Under the pieces are notes generated by a model. The model was not told the origin of the DNA and ran no database searches. It saw only the letters and a program-made list of their open reading frames with translations. A stretch of DNA of 46,430 nt, taken from positions 24,001-70,430 of the forward strand of contig WRAU01000009.1 of assembly GCA_009780035.1 (NCBI GenBank), in the 5' to 3' direction. Source of the stretch: Alphaproteobacteria bacterium. GTDB taxonomy: Bacteria > Pseudomonadota > Alphaproteobacteria > WRAU01 > Hepatincolaceae. Numbering within the stretch: the stretch's first letter is position 1; the number at the start of each line of letters is the position of its first letter. The position numbers and the translations under genes are program-made. Positions 34,443-43,633 of the stretch are shown here, piece after piece.

Positions 34443-34931
34443 ATGAGATTTTTAGATTTAAGATTTGTGGTTGTTATTAGCATTATAATTATTGTTTTGG
34501 TTATTACCATTCTTTTTTCTTTAGAGAAAAAATATAATCTTGGCTTGTTTAGATATCTTTCGTTTATATCAAAACCCGATCCTAACTATAAGGAAGCCTG
34601 CATCAACTATGCCACCGATTTTTTAAAAGTTAATTACAACCTTTCTGCAGTTGCTACAGAAAACAATATAAAAACGGCAGAACTAAGCAGACAGAAAATA
34701 AAACCAAAAGAAAGATTAAGCCTTGCTGATGACAGAAATGAAATTAGCACAGTTATTATTAATATGCGAATAAGCATTAATAATAACTCAGCTTTTAATT
34801 TAGTATGCTGGATTAACGCTAGTTTTAAGGAAGATCCTAGCCTTATTACTTCGTATGATATTTTATTTTTAAATATTTACAGTATTAATAATACTAAATC
34901 GCAGTTTAGTGTTAAAGAAGAAAATTATTAA
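34443..34931 (+). CDS. Membrane-anchored protein of unknown function
   Basis: 162 residues with one strong N-terminal helix (about residues 7-27) and a soluble domain likely facing the periplasm. A single Cys in DPNYKEACINYATDFLK and another in FNLVCWINASF could pair. The rest is an NTF2-sized alpha/beta domain (VNYNLSAVATENNIKTAELS, STVIINMRISINNNS). No motif recognised. The next gene starts 67 bases later, and both may form one unit. Confidence 0.6.
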   Translation: MRFLDLRFVVVISIIIIVLVITILFSLEKKYNLGLFRYLSFISKPDPNYKEACINYATDFLKVNYNLSAVATENNIKTAELSRQKIKPKERLSLADDRNEISTVIINMRISINNNSAFNLVCWINASFKEDPSLITSYDILFLNIYSINNTKSQFSVKEENY

Positions 34932-34998
34932 GTTAGTTGAAATAAAAAAAATCTTAGTGTATGATTGATATGTCTTAACATAATTTTTTGGCAGTAAA

Positions 34999-35946
34999 TT
35001 GAATAGATTAATAGTTATTATTGTTGTAATTTTCTCTTTTTATACAGATGGATTATTAGCGTCTATTTTTGATAATGGAGTATTTTCAGGCTATAAAACT
35101 CAGCAGAATCCTAATAGCGCTTTTTTTTCTAATCGGCCCTCGTATGATAGTGATAAACCAGTTTCAAGCAGGAACAATAATTTTTCTCAAAATGATAGTT
35201 TTTCTAATTTAGATAATCAAAATAACTCTTTTAACCGCTTTGGAACTTATACAAGCAGACCTAATATGCCGCAAAGCAGCTTTAACAATCCTCCGCCATT
35301 TTCCTCTACTACTAATAAAAAGATAACCTCGCAAAGAATTACCGGTGTAAATGATAATAATGTTGGCAGCAGTCGTTTTAATGTTGCTAATACAAAACCT
35401 CAAAATGAGAATATTTTTGATTCAGGGATTCCTATTGGCAATGTAAATAATCAAGCCGGGCAGAAAAATATTCCGCGCGGTCAAGTTGATTCTAATGTAT
35501 TGCAAGCGCAAATGCCTTCAGAGCAAACACGGAATGCCTTAGATTTTCGCAATCGTTATAATCCAAGAGAAATAGTGCAGCGGCAGCGAATTAACTATCC
35601 GGCTTTTCTTTTATTTGCTAATGATGTTATTTGCACAACTGAAAGGGGAATTACCGATGGCATGATTTTCTATACTCCTCATGGCACATATAGATTAAAG
35701 GGCAATATAATAACCTCCAGCAATGATACTTTTATGATTTCCGAAAATAAAGTTTGGCTGGATAATATGATATATTTCTTTGACGAGCGGGGAGTAATTC
35801 TAAATAACAGAATCTACAATTTTACAAATAATGTGATGTATAAAGAAGGAATCCGCTACACGATTGAAGGCAGTGTGGTAACCGCAGAAGGTGCTGCTGG
35901 AAATAGACGCTGTATAACTTCAGATCTTGTAAATCTTACGCCTTAA
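34999..35946 (+). CDS. Secreted Asn/Ser-rich protein of unknown function
   Basis: 315 residues starting at TTG 34999. Signal peptide about residues 1-21 (LIVIIVVIFSFYTDGLLAS). Residues 30-195 are low-complexity, rich in Asn, Ser, Gln, Pro and Phe (for example SFNNPPPFSSTTNKK) and likely disordered. The C-terminal 110 residues are folded, with short repeated strand motifs (GTYRLKGNIITSSNDTFMIS, ILNNRIYNFTNNVMYKEG) and two Cys that could pair. A surface-exposed or secreted role is plausible; no family recognised. The non-ATG start is the best available with a signal peptide directly after it. Confidence 0.6.
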   Translation: MNRLIVIIVVIFSFYTDGLLASIFDNGVFSGYKTQQNPNSAFFSNRPSYDSDKPVSSRNNNFSQNDSFSNLDNQNNSFNRFGTYTSRPNMPQSSFNNPPPFSSTTNKKITSQRITGVNDNNVGSSRFNVANTKPQNENIFDSGIPIGNVNNQAGQKNIPRGQVDSNVLQAQMPSEQTRNALDFRNRYNPREIVQRQRINYPAFLLFANDVICTTERGITDGMIFYTPHGTYRLKGNIITSSNDTFMISENKVWLDNMIYFFDERGVILNNRIYNFTNNVMYKEGIRYTIEGSVVTAEGAAGNRRCITSDLVNLTP

Positions 35947-35962
35947 CTGTTCTAGTGTTTCT

Positions 35963-36505
35963 TCATATTAGTTTTATTCCTATGTTATAAGCCTTAGCAA
36001 CCATACTAATAGCATATTTGAGTTTTTCTTTTGAATATATCGAACTTTCCTGCAGAACTAAGCTACGAAAAAAATGGCTGTCTTTGTAAAAATAAGCTGG
36101 TTTTTCACCAATATCTAAAAGGCTGGAAGAAATTTCTCCCATAAAATCTCTATAAATATCTTCATGCGGTGCTGCTAGGGGATTTTCGTTATTGTCATTT
36201 AGGATATTAAATGAATATTTATTGGCATTTGTGCTGCTTTCTAGTAAATCTAAAGACTGAGCAAAAAACACTAAGGTTTTATGGGCTAAAAAAACCTCAA
36301 GAAAACCTGAAGATATATCGATGTTTTTAATACTAATATTGCTGTCGTTAAAGTTTTCGCTGAAGAAGCTGTCTAAGTTATTAAGCAGATATTTTGCAGT
36401 AAAAACCACGCTTTTGGTGTTTTTATTAGTAATGCTTCTAATTTCTAAATAAAGAATATCTTCTTCTAAAATAAATTTTTTTATATCCGTAGTGTTTTTA
36501 AACAT
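35963..36505 (-). CDS. Protein of unknown function ending in UGA
   Basis: 180 residues, no signal peptide, no Trp. N-terminal half alternates strands (ILYLEIRSITNKNTKSVVF, FLEVFLAHKTLVFFAQ), C-terminal half is helical (IYRDFMGEISSSLLD, LKYAISMVAKAYN). No family recognised. It is one of only two chromosomal genes here that end in UGA (35963-35965). Reading through would add nine residues before TAA and overlap the convergent neighbour, so it does not settle the host code alone. Confidence 0.55.
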   Translation of the reverse strand: MFKNTTDIKKFILEEDILYLEIRSITNKNTKSVVFTAKYLLNNLDSFFSENFNDSNISIKNIDISSGFLEVFLAHKTLVFFAQSLDLLESSTNANKYSFNILNDNNENPLAAPHEDIYRDFMGEISSSLLDIGEKPAYFYKDSHFFRSLVLQESSIYSKEKLKYAISMVAKAYNIGIKLI

Positions 36506-36677
36506 GTTAAGCTCTTTGTTTAATATACATAAAATTGTATATATAGTTTATTTAAATATATTGTTTTTGTAAATATTTAACATTGCATTATTTATAATTT
36601 TGATATATTATAGTAGGGTATTGTATTTTAGATTAACATGCAGTAGGTTTTATAAATTAGATTATAAATGTTGAGTT

Positions 36678-38519
36678 ATGAAAATATTAAAATTATTGTT
36701 TGCTGTAGCAGTCTTCTCTTTTATAGTTATTGATTTTTCTGGTTTATATGCTGCCGATGAGCCCGCTGCAGTTGTTGCTACCGACCCTATAGTGGCAATA
36801 GGAGATAATCCAGATAATGCAGTAGTTGCTGCAGTTCCAGAACAAAAGAGCTTCTTTAGAAGATTAATGTTTTGGAAAAAAGACGATAATACTCAAAATA
36901 CTCAAGACATTAATCAAATAGATGCTGCAGTTGTTGACGAAGAAATGGATCCAAGATTAGTTCAAGAAAGAAAAAAACCGCTTGAAGTAAGAGTTCGCGA
37001 TAAATACGGTATTAAGATAGATACTTTTAAACTTTTTGAAGCTAATTTTAAAGTCTTAAATCAAGATGCCATCAACAAAGATACAGAATTTGTTATGCCT
37101 TTAGATGAGTTAGAAAGAGAAATGTATGTTGAAGAATTTTATGATAGAAGGGGACCTGTCGTAATGTCTAGGCTAGACCTTAAACAAAGCGTTGATTCTT
37201 ACAAAGACGAATATTTTCCAAATTTTACACCTATTGGCAGAGTGAAGGTTATTTTTAGAGATGTTCCTATCAATGAAATAAAAGGCTATGGAGCTTATCT
37301 TGGTGCTAATTTTATTATCATGAAAAAGTTTTTTGAACCAACGGTTGGGCGTTTTGTTTATGACATTATGTTTTTAGCAGGCGATATTGATAATAGAAAT
37401 TTAGCTTGGTATAGAAATTCTGATGAAGCTGAAAATTTAGATAAAACTTTAAAAGCGCTGAATGTTACGAATTTAAATGATTATATGAATATTATAACTC
37501 ATAATATGTTAAGCCCTAACAGAACTATCTCGCAAAGACTTAATGAAAATTATCAAAGCGAACAGCAAAGACTTACTGAACAGAATGCGGATGCTGAAGC
37601 GCCGCAAGGTGGCTCTTCACCAAGCCAGCCAACTCCAATAAATCAGCAAAGATTAGAAGAGTTAGCACAAAGAGCGCGGGATGCTCAAAGAGGCTATCTT
37701 CCTTCTGATGAAGCAAACTTTAGCACATACTTATTAAAAGATATGAGTGAGGAAGAACTTTTTGAATTGCAAAAAGCATTAATTACATTTAGGGTAAATG
37801 CCGTAGTTGGTTTATGGGAAGATGTTATAACTGGTGAAGTTATTGAGATTAGAGTTCTCCCTAAAACAGCGGACCGGCAGGATTTAACTTATGCAGCATA
37901 TTTGCTGCTGGGTTCAGATTTAGATTCTATAGTTAGATTTACAACTACCGAATCTAGTGATGAGCAGATTAGTGCAGATAGCCAGCCAAATGTAAATATA
38001 GGCGGTGATGAAACTAATATTGAAAATATAGGCAATGCAAATGTTGTAAATAGCATTGATACTAATAATTCACTTTCTCAGAATAATAATAATTCTGCCA
38101 ATAATGATAATGCTGCATCTTTTGAAGAATTTACTAATATGGTAATTAATAAAAGTTTATCTTGGTTAACCCGCGATCTAAAAATGCAATTTTCTGCTAC
38201 TAGCGGCTCTGGGTTTTTTATGGATAATGAAAAAATGGTTAATGATGCTATAGTGTATTTCCATCCAGCTAAAGGTTTAATTGTGGTAGCTTTGCCTAAT
38301 AAAGAATTTAGATACTATAAGCCAATAATTCCGGATATGTATCCTACACTTGAAGAATCTTTATATAACAGCAGTAATGTTGTAGCAACAAATGTAGATC
38401 AAGATAAAATTGCAAGATTTTCAAGTGAGCTAGAATCTACAGCAGGAACAACTAACTATTTCTTATATCCAGGTGTAACCTTAGGGGTAATTGCAGCATT
38501 CTTGTTGATATTTATATAG
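36678..38519 (+). CDS. Large exported protein of unknown function with C-terminal membrane anchor
   Basis: 613 residues. A signal sequence lies at residues 1-26 (ILKLLFAVAVFSFIVIDFSG, AADEP follows) and a C-terminal hydrophobic stretch (about residues 593-613, YPGVTLGVIAAFLLIF) with no residues beyond it. The part between is acidic, with a basic patch SFFRRLMFWKKDD near residue 55 and Gln/Asn-rich loops (about residues 288-325 and 425-480). A tail-anchored exposed protein is the simplest reading. No known domain recognised. It stands upstream of the sialylation genes but 174 bases apart from them. Confidence 0.6.
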   Translation: MKILKLLFAVAVFSFIVIDFSGLYAADEPAAVVATDPIVAIGDNPDNAVVAAVPEQKSFFRRLMFWKKDDNTQNTQDINQIDAAVVDEEMDPRLVQERKKPLEVRVRDKYGIKIDTFKLFEANFKVLNQDAINKDTEFVMPLDELEREMYVEEFYDRRGPVVMSRLDLKQSVDSYKDEYFPNFTPIGRVKVIFRDVPINEIKGYGAYLGANFIIMKKFFEPTVGRFVYDIMFLAGDIDNRNLAWYRNSDEAENLDKTLKALNVTNLNDYMNIITHNMLSPNRTISQRLNENYQSEQQRLTEQNADAEAPQGGSSPSQPTPINQQRLEELAQRARDAQRGYLPSDEANFSTYLLKDMSEEELFELQKALITFRVNAVVGLWEDVITGEVIEIRVLPKTADRQDLTYAAYLLLGSDLDSIVRFTTTESSDEQISADSQPNVNIGGDETNIENIGNANVVNSIDTNNSLSQNNNNSANNDNAASFEEFTNMVINKSLSWLTRDLKMQFSATSGSGFFMDNEKMVNDAIVYFHPAKGLIVVALPNKEFRYYKPIIPDMYPTLEESLYNSSNVVATNVDQDKIARFSSELESTAGTTNYFLYPGVTLGVIAAFLLIFI

Positions 38520-38693
38520 AATGAGTAAGATATTTTCAGCAGAAATTGCGGAATGCAATAAACTTTATAGACTTATTGAGATTTAGCGCAGTTAAAACTT
38601 AAATTCAAAAACTCCTTAATTATAAGGATTTATCAACAGTTGAACATTATTAATATTGCTATTAGACTAGTATTGGAAATTATATTATAGAAT

Positions 38694-39914
38694 ATGAAAA
38701 GAATTTTAATTGCTAATGGCAGCTTTTCAAGCCTAGTTTTAGCAAGCCTTTTGCAAGGCAAGTTGAATGCTGGAGATAATAATTTCTTTTTAGGCTATTT
38801 TAAAAATACTAGCCTTGAAAAATCTAAAGCCTTGTTTGCTTTCTTTAATTACTTAATAACAGCGCAGAAAAATTTAAATTTTTTTGATTATAAAAGTTCA
38901 TTCAATTTTGATTTTAAAAAGCTAGATTCCGATTTAGGAGAAAAAGATATTGATGAAATTTATATCCCAATTAATTCTAGGACAAAGCAGATTTATAAGT
39001 CTTTCAAAAAACATTATGGCACGGCTAGCTTTATTTTCTATGAAGAAGGATTAATGTCTTATGTAAAGCCTTTACTAGATTTTTCGCTAAGAAAAATTAT
39101 GAGAAAGAATCAAAATTATTATATATTTTATCATGAAAAATTAAGAAACCTTCTTTTGAAGAGCTTTCCTTTTATAAATTTTCAAACTATAACTAAAGAT
39201 AGCCTGCTTGAAAGTATTAGAACGATTCAAAAAACTCTATTGCAATACGATAATAAAATAAAACTAAATATGCAGAAAGAGCAACAGGGATTCATTAAGG
39301 CACCGCATGCTGATAAATATGTTCTAGTTTTACCGCAGTATTATTTTGAAAAGAATGCAGGCAAAACGAAAAAAATTATTAACATGTATTATGAAAATAT
39401 CCAAAGATTAATTACCGAAGGCTATACGGTTATTTTTAAAGATCATCCAAAAGCTGCACTTAAATATTCTGCCGAATTAAAACCTTGTTTTTCTCCGCAA
39501 AGTTTTCTGTTGTTTGAAGATATTATGATAAGGGATAAATTAAATCTAACTGGCAGTAATGAAATTTTAAAAATACTAGAAATTCTTCCTGTAGAAGTTG
39601 TAGCAGAGAAAATAAAAATTAATGCGGTGTTCTCGGTTTATTCAACCTCTCTTTTTACTTTCAAGCATCTTTTTAATATAGATCCGCTTACGGATATTAA
39701 AATGTTGGATTATCGTATAAATATTTTTTCTCTGTATCCAACTCTCAGTGCGCTGCTTGTAAAAAATACTCTCGCTCTGCCTTTAAAAAATACTAATTTT
39801 ACAGTCTTAAATAATGCTGCTTGCACTTGCAGGCGAGGAATACTATATACAGATAATATACCTTTAAAAATTATAATAATGATGCTAAAGTTAATACATA
39901 AATATAAAGAATAA
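38694..39914 (+). CDS. Polysialyltransferase-like glycosyltransferase
   Basis: 406 residues. It has three motifs that define bacterial sialyl/polysialyltransferases of the GT-B type: an acidic-acidic-Gly motif in FIFYEEGLMSYV (about residue 120), a His-Pro motif in VIFKDHPKAALKY (about residue 257) and a Ser/Thr motif in VFSVYSTSLFTFKHL (about residue 319). The first acts as the base and the second binds CMP. It would transfer sialic acid from CMP-sialic acid to a surface glycan. neuB starts 12 bases later and neuA follows, which supports this. Linkage and acceptor cannot be told. Confidence 0.78.
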   Translation: MKRILIANGSFSSLVLASLLQGKLNAGDNNFFLGYFKNTSLEKSKALFAFFNYLITAQKNLNFFDYKSSFNFDFKKLDSDLGEKDIDEIYIPINSRTKQIYKSFKKHYGTASFIFYEEGLMSYVKPLLDFSLRKIMRKNQNYYIFYHEKLRNLLLKSFPFINFQTITKDSLLESIRTIQKTLLQYDNKIKLNMQKEQQGFIKAPHADKYVLVLPQYYFEKNAGKTKKIINMYYENIQRLITEGYTVIFKDHPKAALKYSAELKPCFSPQSFLLFEDIMIRDKLNLTGSNEILKILEILPVEVVAEKIKINAVFSVYSTSLFTFKHLFNIDPLTDIKMLDYRINIFSLYPTLSALLVKNTLALPLKNTNFTVLNNAACTCRRGILYTDNIPLKIIIMMLKLIHKYKE

Positions 39915-39926
39915 TTTGGAGTTTTC

Positions 39927-40814
39927 ATGAGCGCATTTAATTTTAAATATAAAAAACCGGTGGTGGTTTCAGAGATTGGCTGCAATCATATGGGTAATTT
40001 TGAAATTGCTAAAGAATTAATAAAATTATCTAAAGATGCAGGTGCCGATGTGGCAAAATTTCAAAAAAGAAACAATAAAGAATTGCTAACACCAGAACAA
40101 TATAACGCCCCGCATCCTAACCCTGCTAATTCTTATGGCGATACTTACGGAGCGCATAGGGAGTTTTTAGAATTTACTGCCAATCAGCATGCTGAGTTGA
40201 AAAAATATGCTGAAAGCATTGGCATTAAATATTCAACTTCCGTATGGGATGTTATATCTGCCCGTGAGATTATTGCGATAAATCCTGAATTCATTAAGGT
40301 GCCGTCTGCTTGTAATTCGAATTTTGAAATGTTGAAAATTCTTAGAGACAACTACAAGGGTGATGTGCATATTTCTTTCGGCATGACTTACAATGCTGAA
40401 CAAGAAGATATTATCAAATTTTTTGAAGAAACCGGCGATGCTAAATCTCGTCTTGTGGTATATGCCTGCACTTCTGGCTATCCTGTGCCTTTTGAAGATA
40501 TTTGTCTTCTGGAAATTAATAACCTTTATGCTCGCTTTGGTGGTAGAGTCAAAGAAATTTCTTTTTCAGGACATCATTTAGGAATTGCTGTAGATGTAGC
40601 TGCTTATACTTTAGGGGCGGTTTATATAGAAAGACATTTTACGAAAGATAGAACTTGGAAAGGAACAGATCACGCAGCATCTTTAGAGTTTGCAGGATTG
40701 CAGAAATTAAGCCGCGATTTAAATGCGGTTTATAAAGCCTTAACTTTTAAAAAACAAGAAATTTTAGAGATAGAACAGGTGCAACGCGACAAGCTAAAAT
40801 ATCGGAAAGCCTAG
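39927..40814 (+). CDS. neuB: N-acetylneuraminate synthase family protein (no SAF domain)
   Basis: 295 residues. NeuB joins phosphoenolpyruvate with an N-acylmannosamine to form a sialic acid. Visible: VVSEIGCNHMGNFEIAKELI (start of the TIM barrel), AGADVAKFQKRNNKELLTPE with active-site Lys, KVPSACNSNF, and the end block IERHFTKDRTWKGTDHAASLE. The C-terminal antifreeze-like SAF domain of standard NeuB (about 60 residues) is absent: the protein stops after the barrel. SAF contributes to substrate binding in the dimer, so the substrate may differ (legionaminic or related acids are possible). TTGGAG precedes the ATG. Confidence 0.9.
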   Translation: MSAFNFKYKKPVVVSEIGCNHMGNFEIAKELIKLSKDAGADVAKFQKRNNKELLTPEQYNAPHPNPANSYGDTYGAHREFLEFTANQHAELKKYAESIGIKYSTSVWDVISAREIIAINPEFIKVPSACNSNFEMLKILRDNYKGDVHISFGMTYNAEQEDIIKFFEETGDAKSRLVVYACTSGYPVPFEDICLLEINNLYARFGGRVKEISFSGHHLGIAVDVAAYTLGAVYIERHFTKDRTWKGTDHAASLEFAGLQKLSRDLNAVYKALTFKKQEILEIEQVQRDKLKYRKA

Positions 40815-40872
40815 AGATTAGCTTTTTAGGTAAATTAGGTTCTTTTGGTAGTTACTTAAATAAGTGAAAATT

Positions 40873-41547
40873 ATGAAAATAGCTTTAATTCCTGCAAGGG
40901 GCGGTTCTAAATCTATCCCTTTAAAGAATATCAAACTCTTTTGCGGAAAACCTTTAATTTATTGGAATCTTAAAGCACTAGAAGATTCTTCTGTTGATAA
41001 AATTTATGTGGCGACAGATTCTCAAAAAATTAAAGAAACAGTAAAATCTTTTGGTTTCTTAAAAGTAGAGGTGTATGATAGAGATCCGCAGAATGCTGAG
41101 GATACCTCATCTACTGAATCTGTTCTGCTGGAATTTATTAATAATAAAAATATCCAGCATGATGCCTATATTTTTTTAGTGCAGCTAACCTCGCCGCTTA
41201 CAAGAACTATTGATTTTGATAATGCTTTCCAACAGTTGATAACCAGCAATAGTGATTCGCTTTTAACCGCTGTAGTTTTTAAAAGATTTTTCTGGCATAA
41301 AAATCAGCCGTCTGCTCCGGTTAATTATGATTATAAAAATCGTCCAAGAAGGCAAGATTTTGCAGGGTTTTATATGGAAAACGGTGCTTTTTATATATCA
41401 AAAGCTGCAGATATTCTGCGGAGTAAAAATAGGCTTTCAGGCAAAATTGGTGTTTATGAAATGCCAGAATACATGGGAATTGAAATTGATGAAGCAATTG
41501 ATTGGATTATAGCTGAAAAACTCATGCAAACCTATGGTGAATTTTGA
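40873..41547 (+). CDS. neuA: CMP-sialic acid synthetase (acylneuraminate cytidylyltransferase)
   Basis: 224 residues from ATG 40873, where the nucleotide-binding start IALIPARGGSKSIPLKNI begins properly; a GTG nine bases earlier is possible. Further motifs: VDKIYVATDSQKI, DTSSTESVLLEFI and FLVQLTSPLTRTIDFDNA, then RRQDFAGFYMENGAFYIS and MGIEIDEAIDWIIAE, all typical of NeuA. It activates the NeuB product with CTP for the sialyltransferase upstream. It ends in UGA at the normal family length. Reading through would run 47 codons across the palindromic repeat, which speaks for UGA as a true stop here. Confidence 0.92.
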   Translation: MKIALIPARGGSKSIPLKNIKLFCGKPLIYWNLKALEDSSVDKIYVATDSQKIKETVKSFGFLKVEVYDRDPQNAEDTSSTESVLLEFINNKNIQHDAYIFLVQLTSPLTRTIDFDNAFQQLITSNSDSLLTAVVFKRFFWHKNQPSAPVNYDYKNRPRRQDFAGFYMENGAFYISKAADILRSKNRLSGKIGVYEMPEYMGIEIDEAIDWIIAEKLMQTYGEF

Positions 41548-41645
41548 ATATCTTGGGTTTCTACTTCAGAAATTTGTCTCTTATGTATTAGTTATACACT
41601 GCGTGCCAAATTTCCTCGTATAAATCTCAAGCTATTCAAAACTTT
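41543..41645. repeat. Palindromic repeat overlapping the neuA stop
   Basis: Outer arms TTTTGAATATCTTGGGTTT / AAATCTCAAGCTATTCAAAA; inner stem GAAATTTG / CAAATTTC; loop TCTTATGTATTAGTTATACACTGCG. The neuA UGA is part of the left arm. Confidence 0.85.
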
Positions 41646-41681
41646 AAATGCAAAGGAACTATTTAAACACAAGAGGTAAAA

Positions 41682-42809
41682 ATGTTTAAGAAAATTTTTG
41701 TATTATATTTATTTAGTGCGGTATCTTTATTAGCAGCCGATTTTGATGAAAAATTGATTTCTGATTATAAGGATATTCCTCTTGAAAATAAGATCGGACA
41801 AATGCTTTTGGTAGGTTTTTCTGGAACAGAACTTAATGATGAAGCTCGTGAATACCTCAGCAAATATCATGTGGGTGGAATTATTTTATTCAGCAAAGCC
41901 TTAAATGATAGAATCCCTAATATAAAGTCGCCGGAACAGGTTAAAAAATTAAATGAAGATTTGCAGAATGAAGCTGAAGCTGCATTTGCTAAAATTTTTA
42001 TCAGTGTAGATCAAGAGGGCGGATATGTAGCAAGGCTTAACGAGGCAAATGGCTTTTTTAATACGAAATCAGCTGCTGAATTGGGAGTGAATCCTACAAC
42101 GGGTGCTACTTACGAAGAGGCTAAAAAGATTGCTGCTCTTTTGCAGGAATATGGTTTTAATTTAAATTTTGCTCCTGTGGTGGATGTAAATGTTAATCCT
42201 AACAATCCTGTAATTGCTGCTCATGATAGGAGCTTTTCCGACAATCCTAATATCGTAGTGCAGCATGCTCTTGCTTACATTAAGGCACATCAAGATATGG
42301 GGATTATTACAACGCTTAAGCACTTTCCAGGACATGGCAGTTCAACAGCAGATTCGCATGAGGGATTTGTGGATATTACAAATACTTATAAAAAGTATGA
42401 GCTGCAGCCTTTTCGTGATATTATAAAAACTGGATATAAAGGCGGGGTGTTAACCGCACATGTAATAAATCGTAATATTGATACTATGCCTGCCTCGCTT
42501 TCAAAAAAATTTATTGATGGAATTTTAAGAGGTGAACTTGGCTTTAAGGGAGTAGTATTCAGTGATGATTTAAAAATGAAGGCGATTGAAGATAACTTTA
42601 CATTGGAAGAAGCCCTTGTAGATGCTATTAACGCCGGCACGGATGTTATAGTTTACGGCAATAATATTGGTGAATATAATCCTAATTTTGTTAAAGATGC
42701 TAGTGAAATAATTAAAAAGAATGTAGAAGAGGGTAAAATTTCTATGGATAGAATTGACGAATCTTACCTGCGCATTATGAATCTTAAGAAAGAGATGTTG
42801 TATAAATAA
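41682..42809 (+). CDS. nagZ: GH3 beta-N-acetylhexosaminidase, with signal peptide
   Basis: 375 residues. Signal peptide about residues 1-18 (FVLYLFSAVSLLAADF), so this enzyme is exported, whereas the E. coli NagZ is cytoplasmic. GH3 motifs: FISVDQEGGYVARL (substrate-binding), LKHFPGHGSSTADSHEGFVD (NagZ-specific loop with catalytic His) and GVVFSDDLKMKAIED with the nucleophile Asp. It should release GlcNAc from peptidoglycan fragments or other glycans in the periplasm or outside. GlcNAc could then enter by the PTS at 29126. AGAGG precedes the ATG. Palindromic repeats flank the gene on both sides. Confidence 0.93.
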   Translation: MFKKIFVLYLFSAVSLLAADFDEKLISDYKDIPLENKIGQMLLVGFSGTELNDEAREYLSKYHVGGIILFSKALNDRIPNIKSPEQVKKLNEDLQNEAEAAFAKIFISVDQEGGYVARLNEANGFFNTKSAAELGVNPTTGATYEEAKKIAALLQEYGFNLNFAPVVDVNVNPNNPVIAAHDRSFSDNPNIVVQHALAYIKAHQDMGIITTLKHFPGHGSSTADSHEGFVDITNTYKKYELQPFRDIIKTGYKGGVLTAHVINRNIDTMPASLSKKFIDGILRGELGFKGVVFSDDLKMKAIEDNFTLEEALVDAINAGTDVIVYGNNIGEYNPNFVKDASEIIKKNVEEGKISMDRIDESYLRIMNLKKEMLYK

Positions 42810-42910
42810 ATGATTATTTTTGCTTTCTACTTTGTCGGGTCCGCTATTTATGTATTAGTTATACAAATCATAGCGACCCTCCTAGTATAAAGCTCAAACT
42901 AATCATTTAT
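42807..42910. repeat. Palindromic repeat after nagZ
   Basis: Outer arms AAATGATTATTTTTGCTTT / AAAGCTCAAACTAATCATTT; inner stem GGGTCCGCTAT / ATAGCGACCC (one bulge); loop TTATGTATTAGTTATACAAATC. Base pairing is kept with an inner sequence unlike other copies. Confidence 0.85.
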
Positions 42911-42930
42911 TCTAGTTTGGGGAGATATTA

Positions 42931-43497
42931 ATGCTGCATGAGCAAAACCATCTTAATTATAAAGATACCATAAATTATGGCAGCTATTATACTCCATTAG
43001 GTATAGTAGATATGGTTTATAGCATGATTTATGCTAATATCGTTGATGCTAAAGAATATATTATTATGGATACATCTTGCGGTTATGGCAATTTTCTGCG
43101 GTTTCCAAATTCTATAGGAGCAGACAGTGATAATAAAGCCATAGAGAAAGCAGCAGCTAATATTGATAATGCTAAATTTTTTCATCATAATAGTCTTTTT
43201 GATGTTAGCCGCAAACAATATAATCTTGAGCCTAAAGATAAAATTATTATTGTTGGCAACCCTCCTTATAATGATACCACTTCCGTTGTGCGCAAACATA
43301 TAAAACAGCAAAATTATGCAATTGATAAAGATTTATCTCACAGAGATTTAGGAATCTCGTTTTTACTTTCCTACAATAAATTAAAAGCCGACTATATTTG
43401 TGTTTTACACCCTTTGTCATATTTAATTAAAAAAACTAATTTTGATAGCCTAAAAGATTTCAAACAAAATTATAAACTAATATATAGTATATTATAA
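42931..43497 (+). pseudogene. N6-adenine DNA methyltransferase, C-terminally truncated
   Basis: 188 residues with the SAM-binding start DTSCGYGNFLRFPNSIGADSD (motif I, about residues 49-69) and the catalytic motif IIVGNPPYNDTTS (motif IV, about residues 106-118). Conserved LGISFLLSYNKLKADYICVLHPLSYLIKK follows. Relatives continue well past the LIYS-type segment; here the frame ends at TAA right after NYKLIYSIL and the next 130 bases show no matching continuation in any frame. The integrase of a prophage begins 137 bases downstream (its 3' end), so integration probably cut off the rest. Catalysis without the target-recognition part is doubtful. GGGGAG lies before the ATG. Confidence 0.75.
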
Positions 43498-43633
43498 TAT
43501 TTCCTATTAAATAATAGAAAAGCCTTATAAATTAAGCTATAGAGGTAAAATTTAGGTGAGTTTATTAAAGTCTGTATTTGCTTGTATTTGATGGTATGGA
43601 AAGTTTTGTTAGTGGAACAATTACGGCACAATT

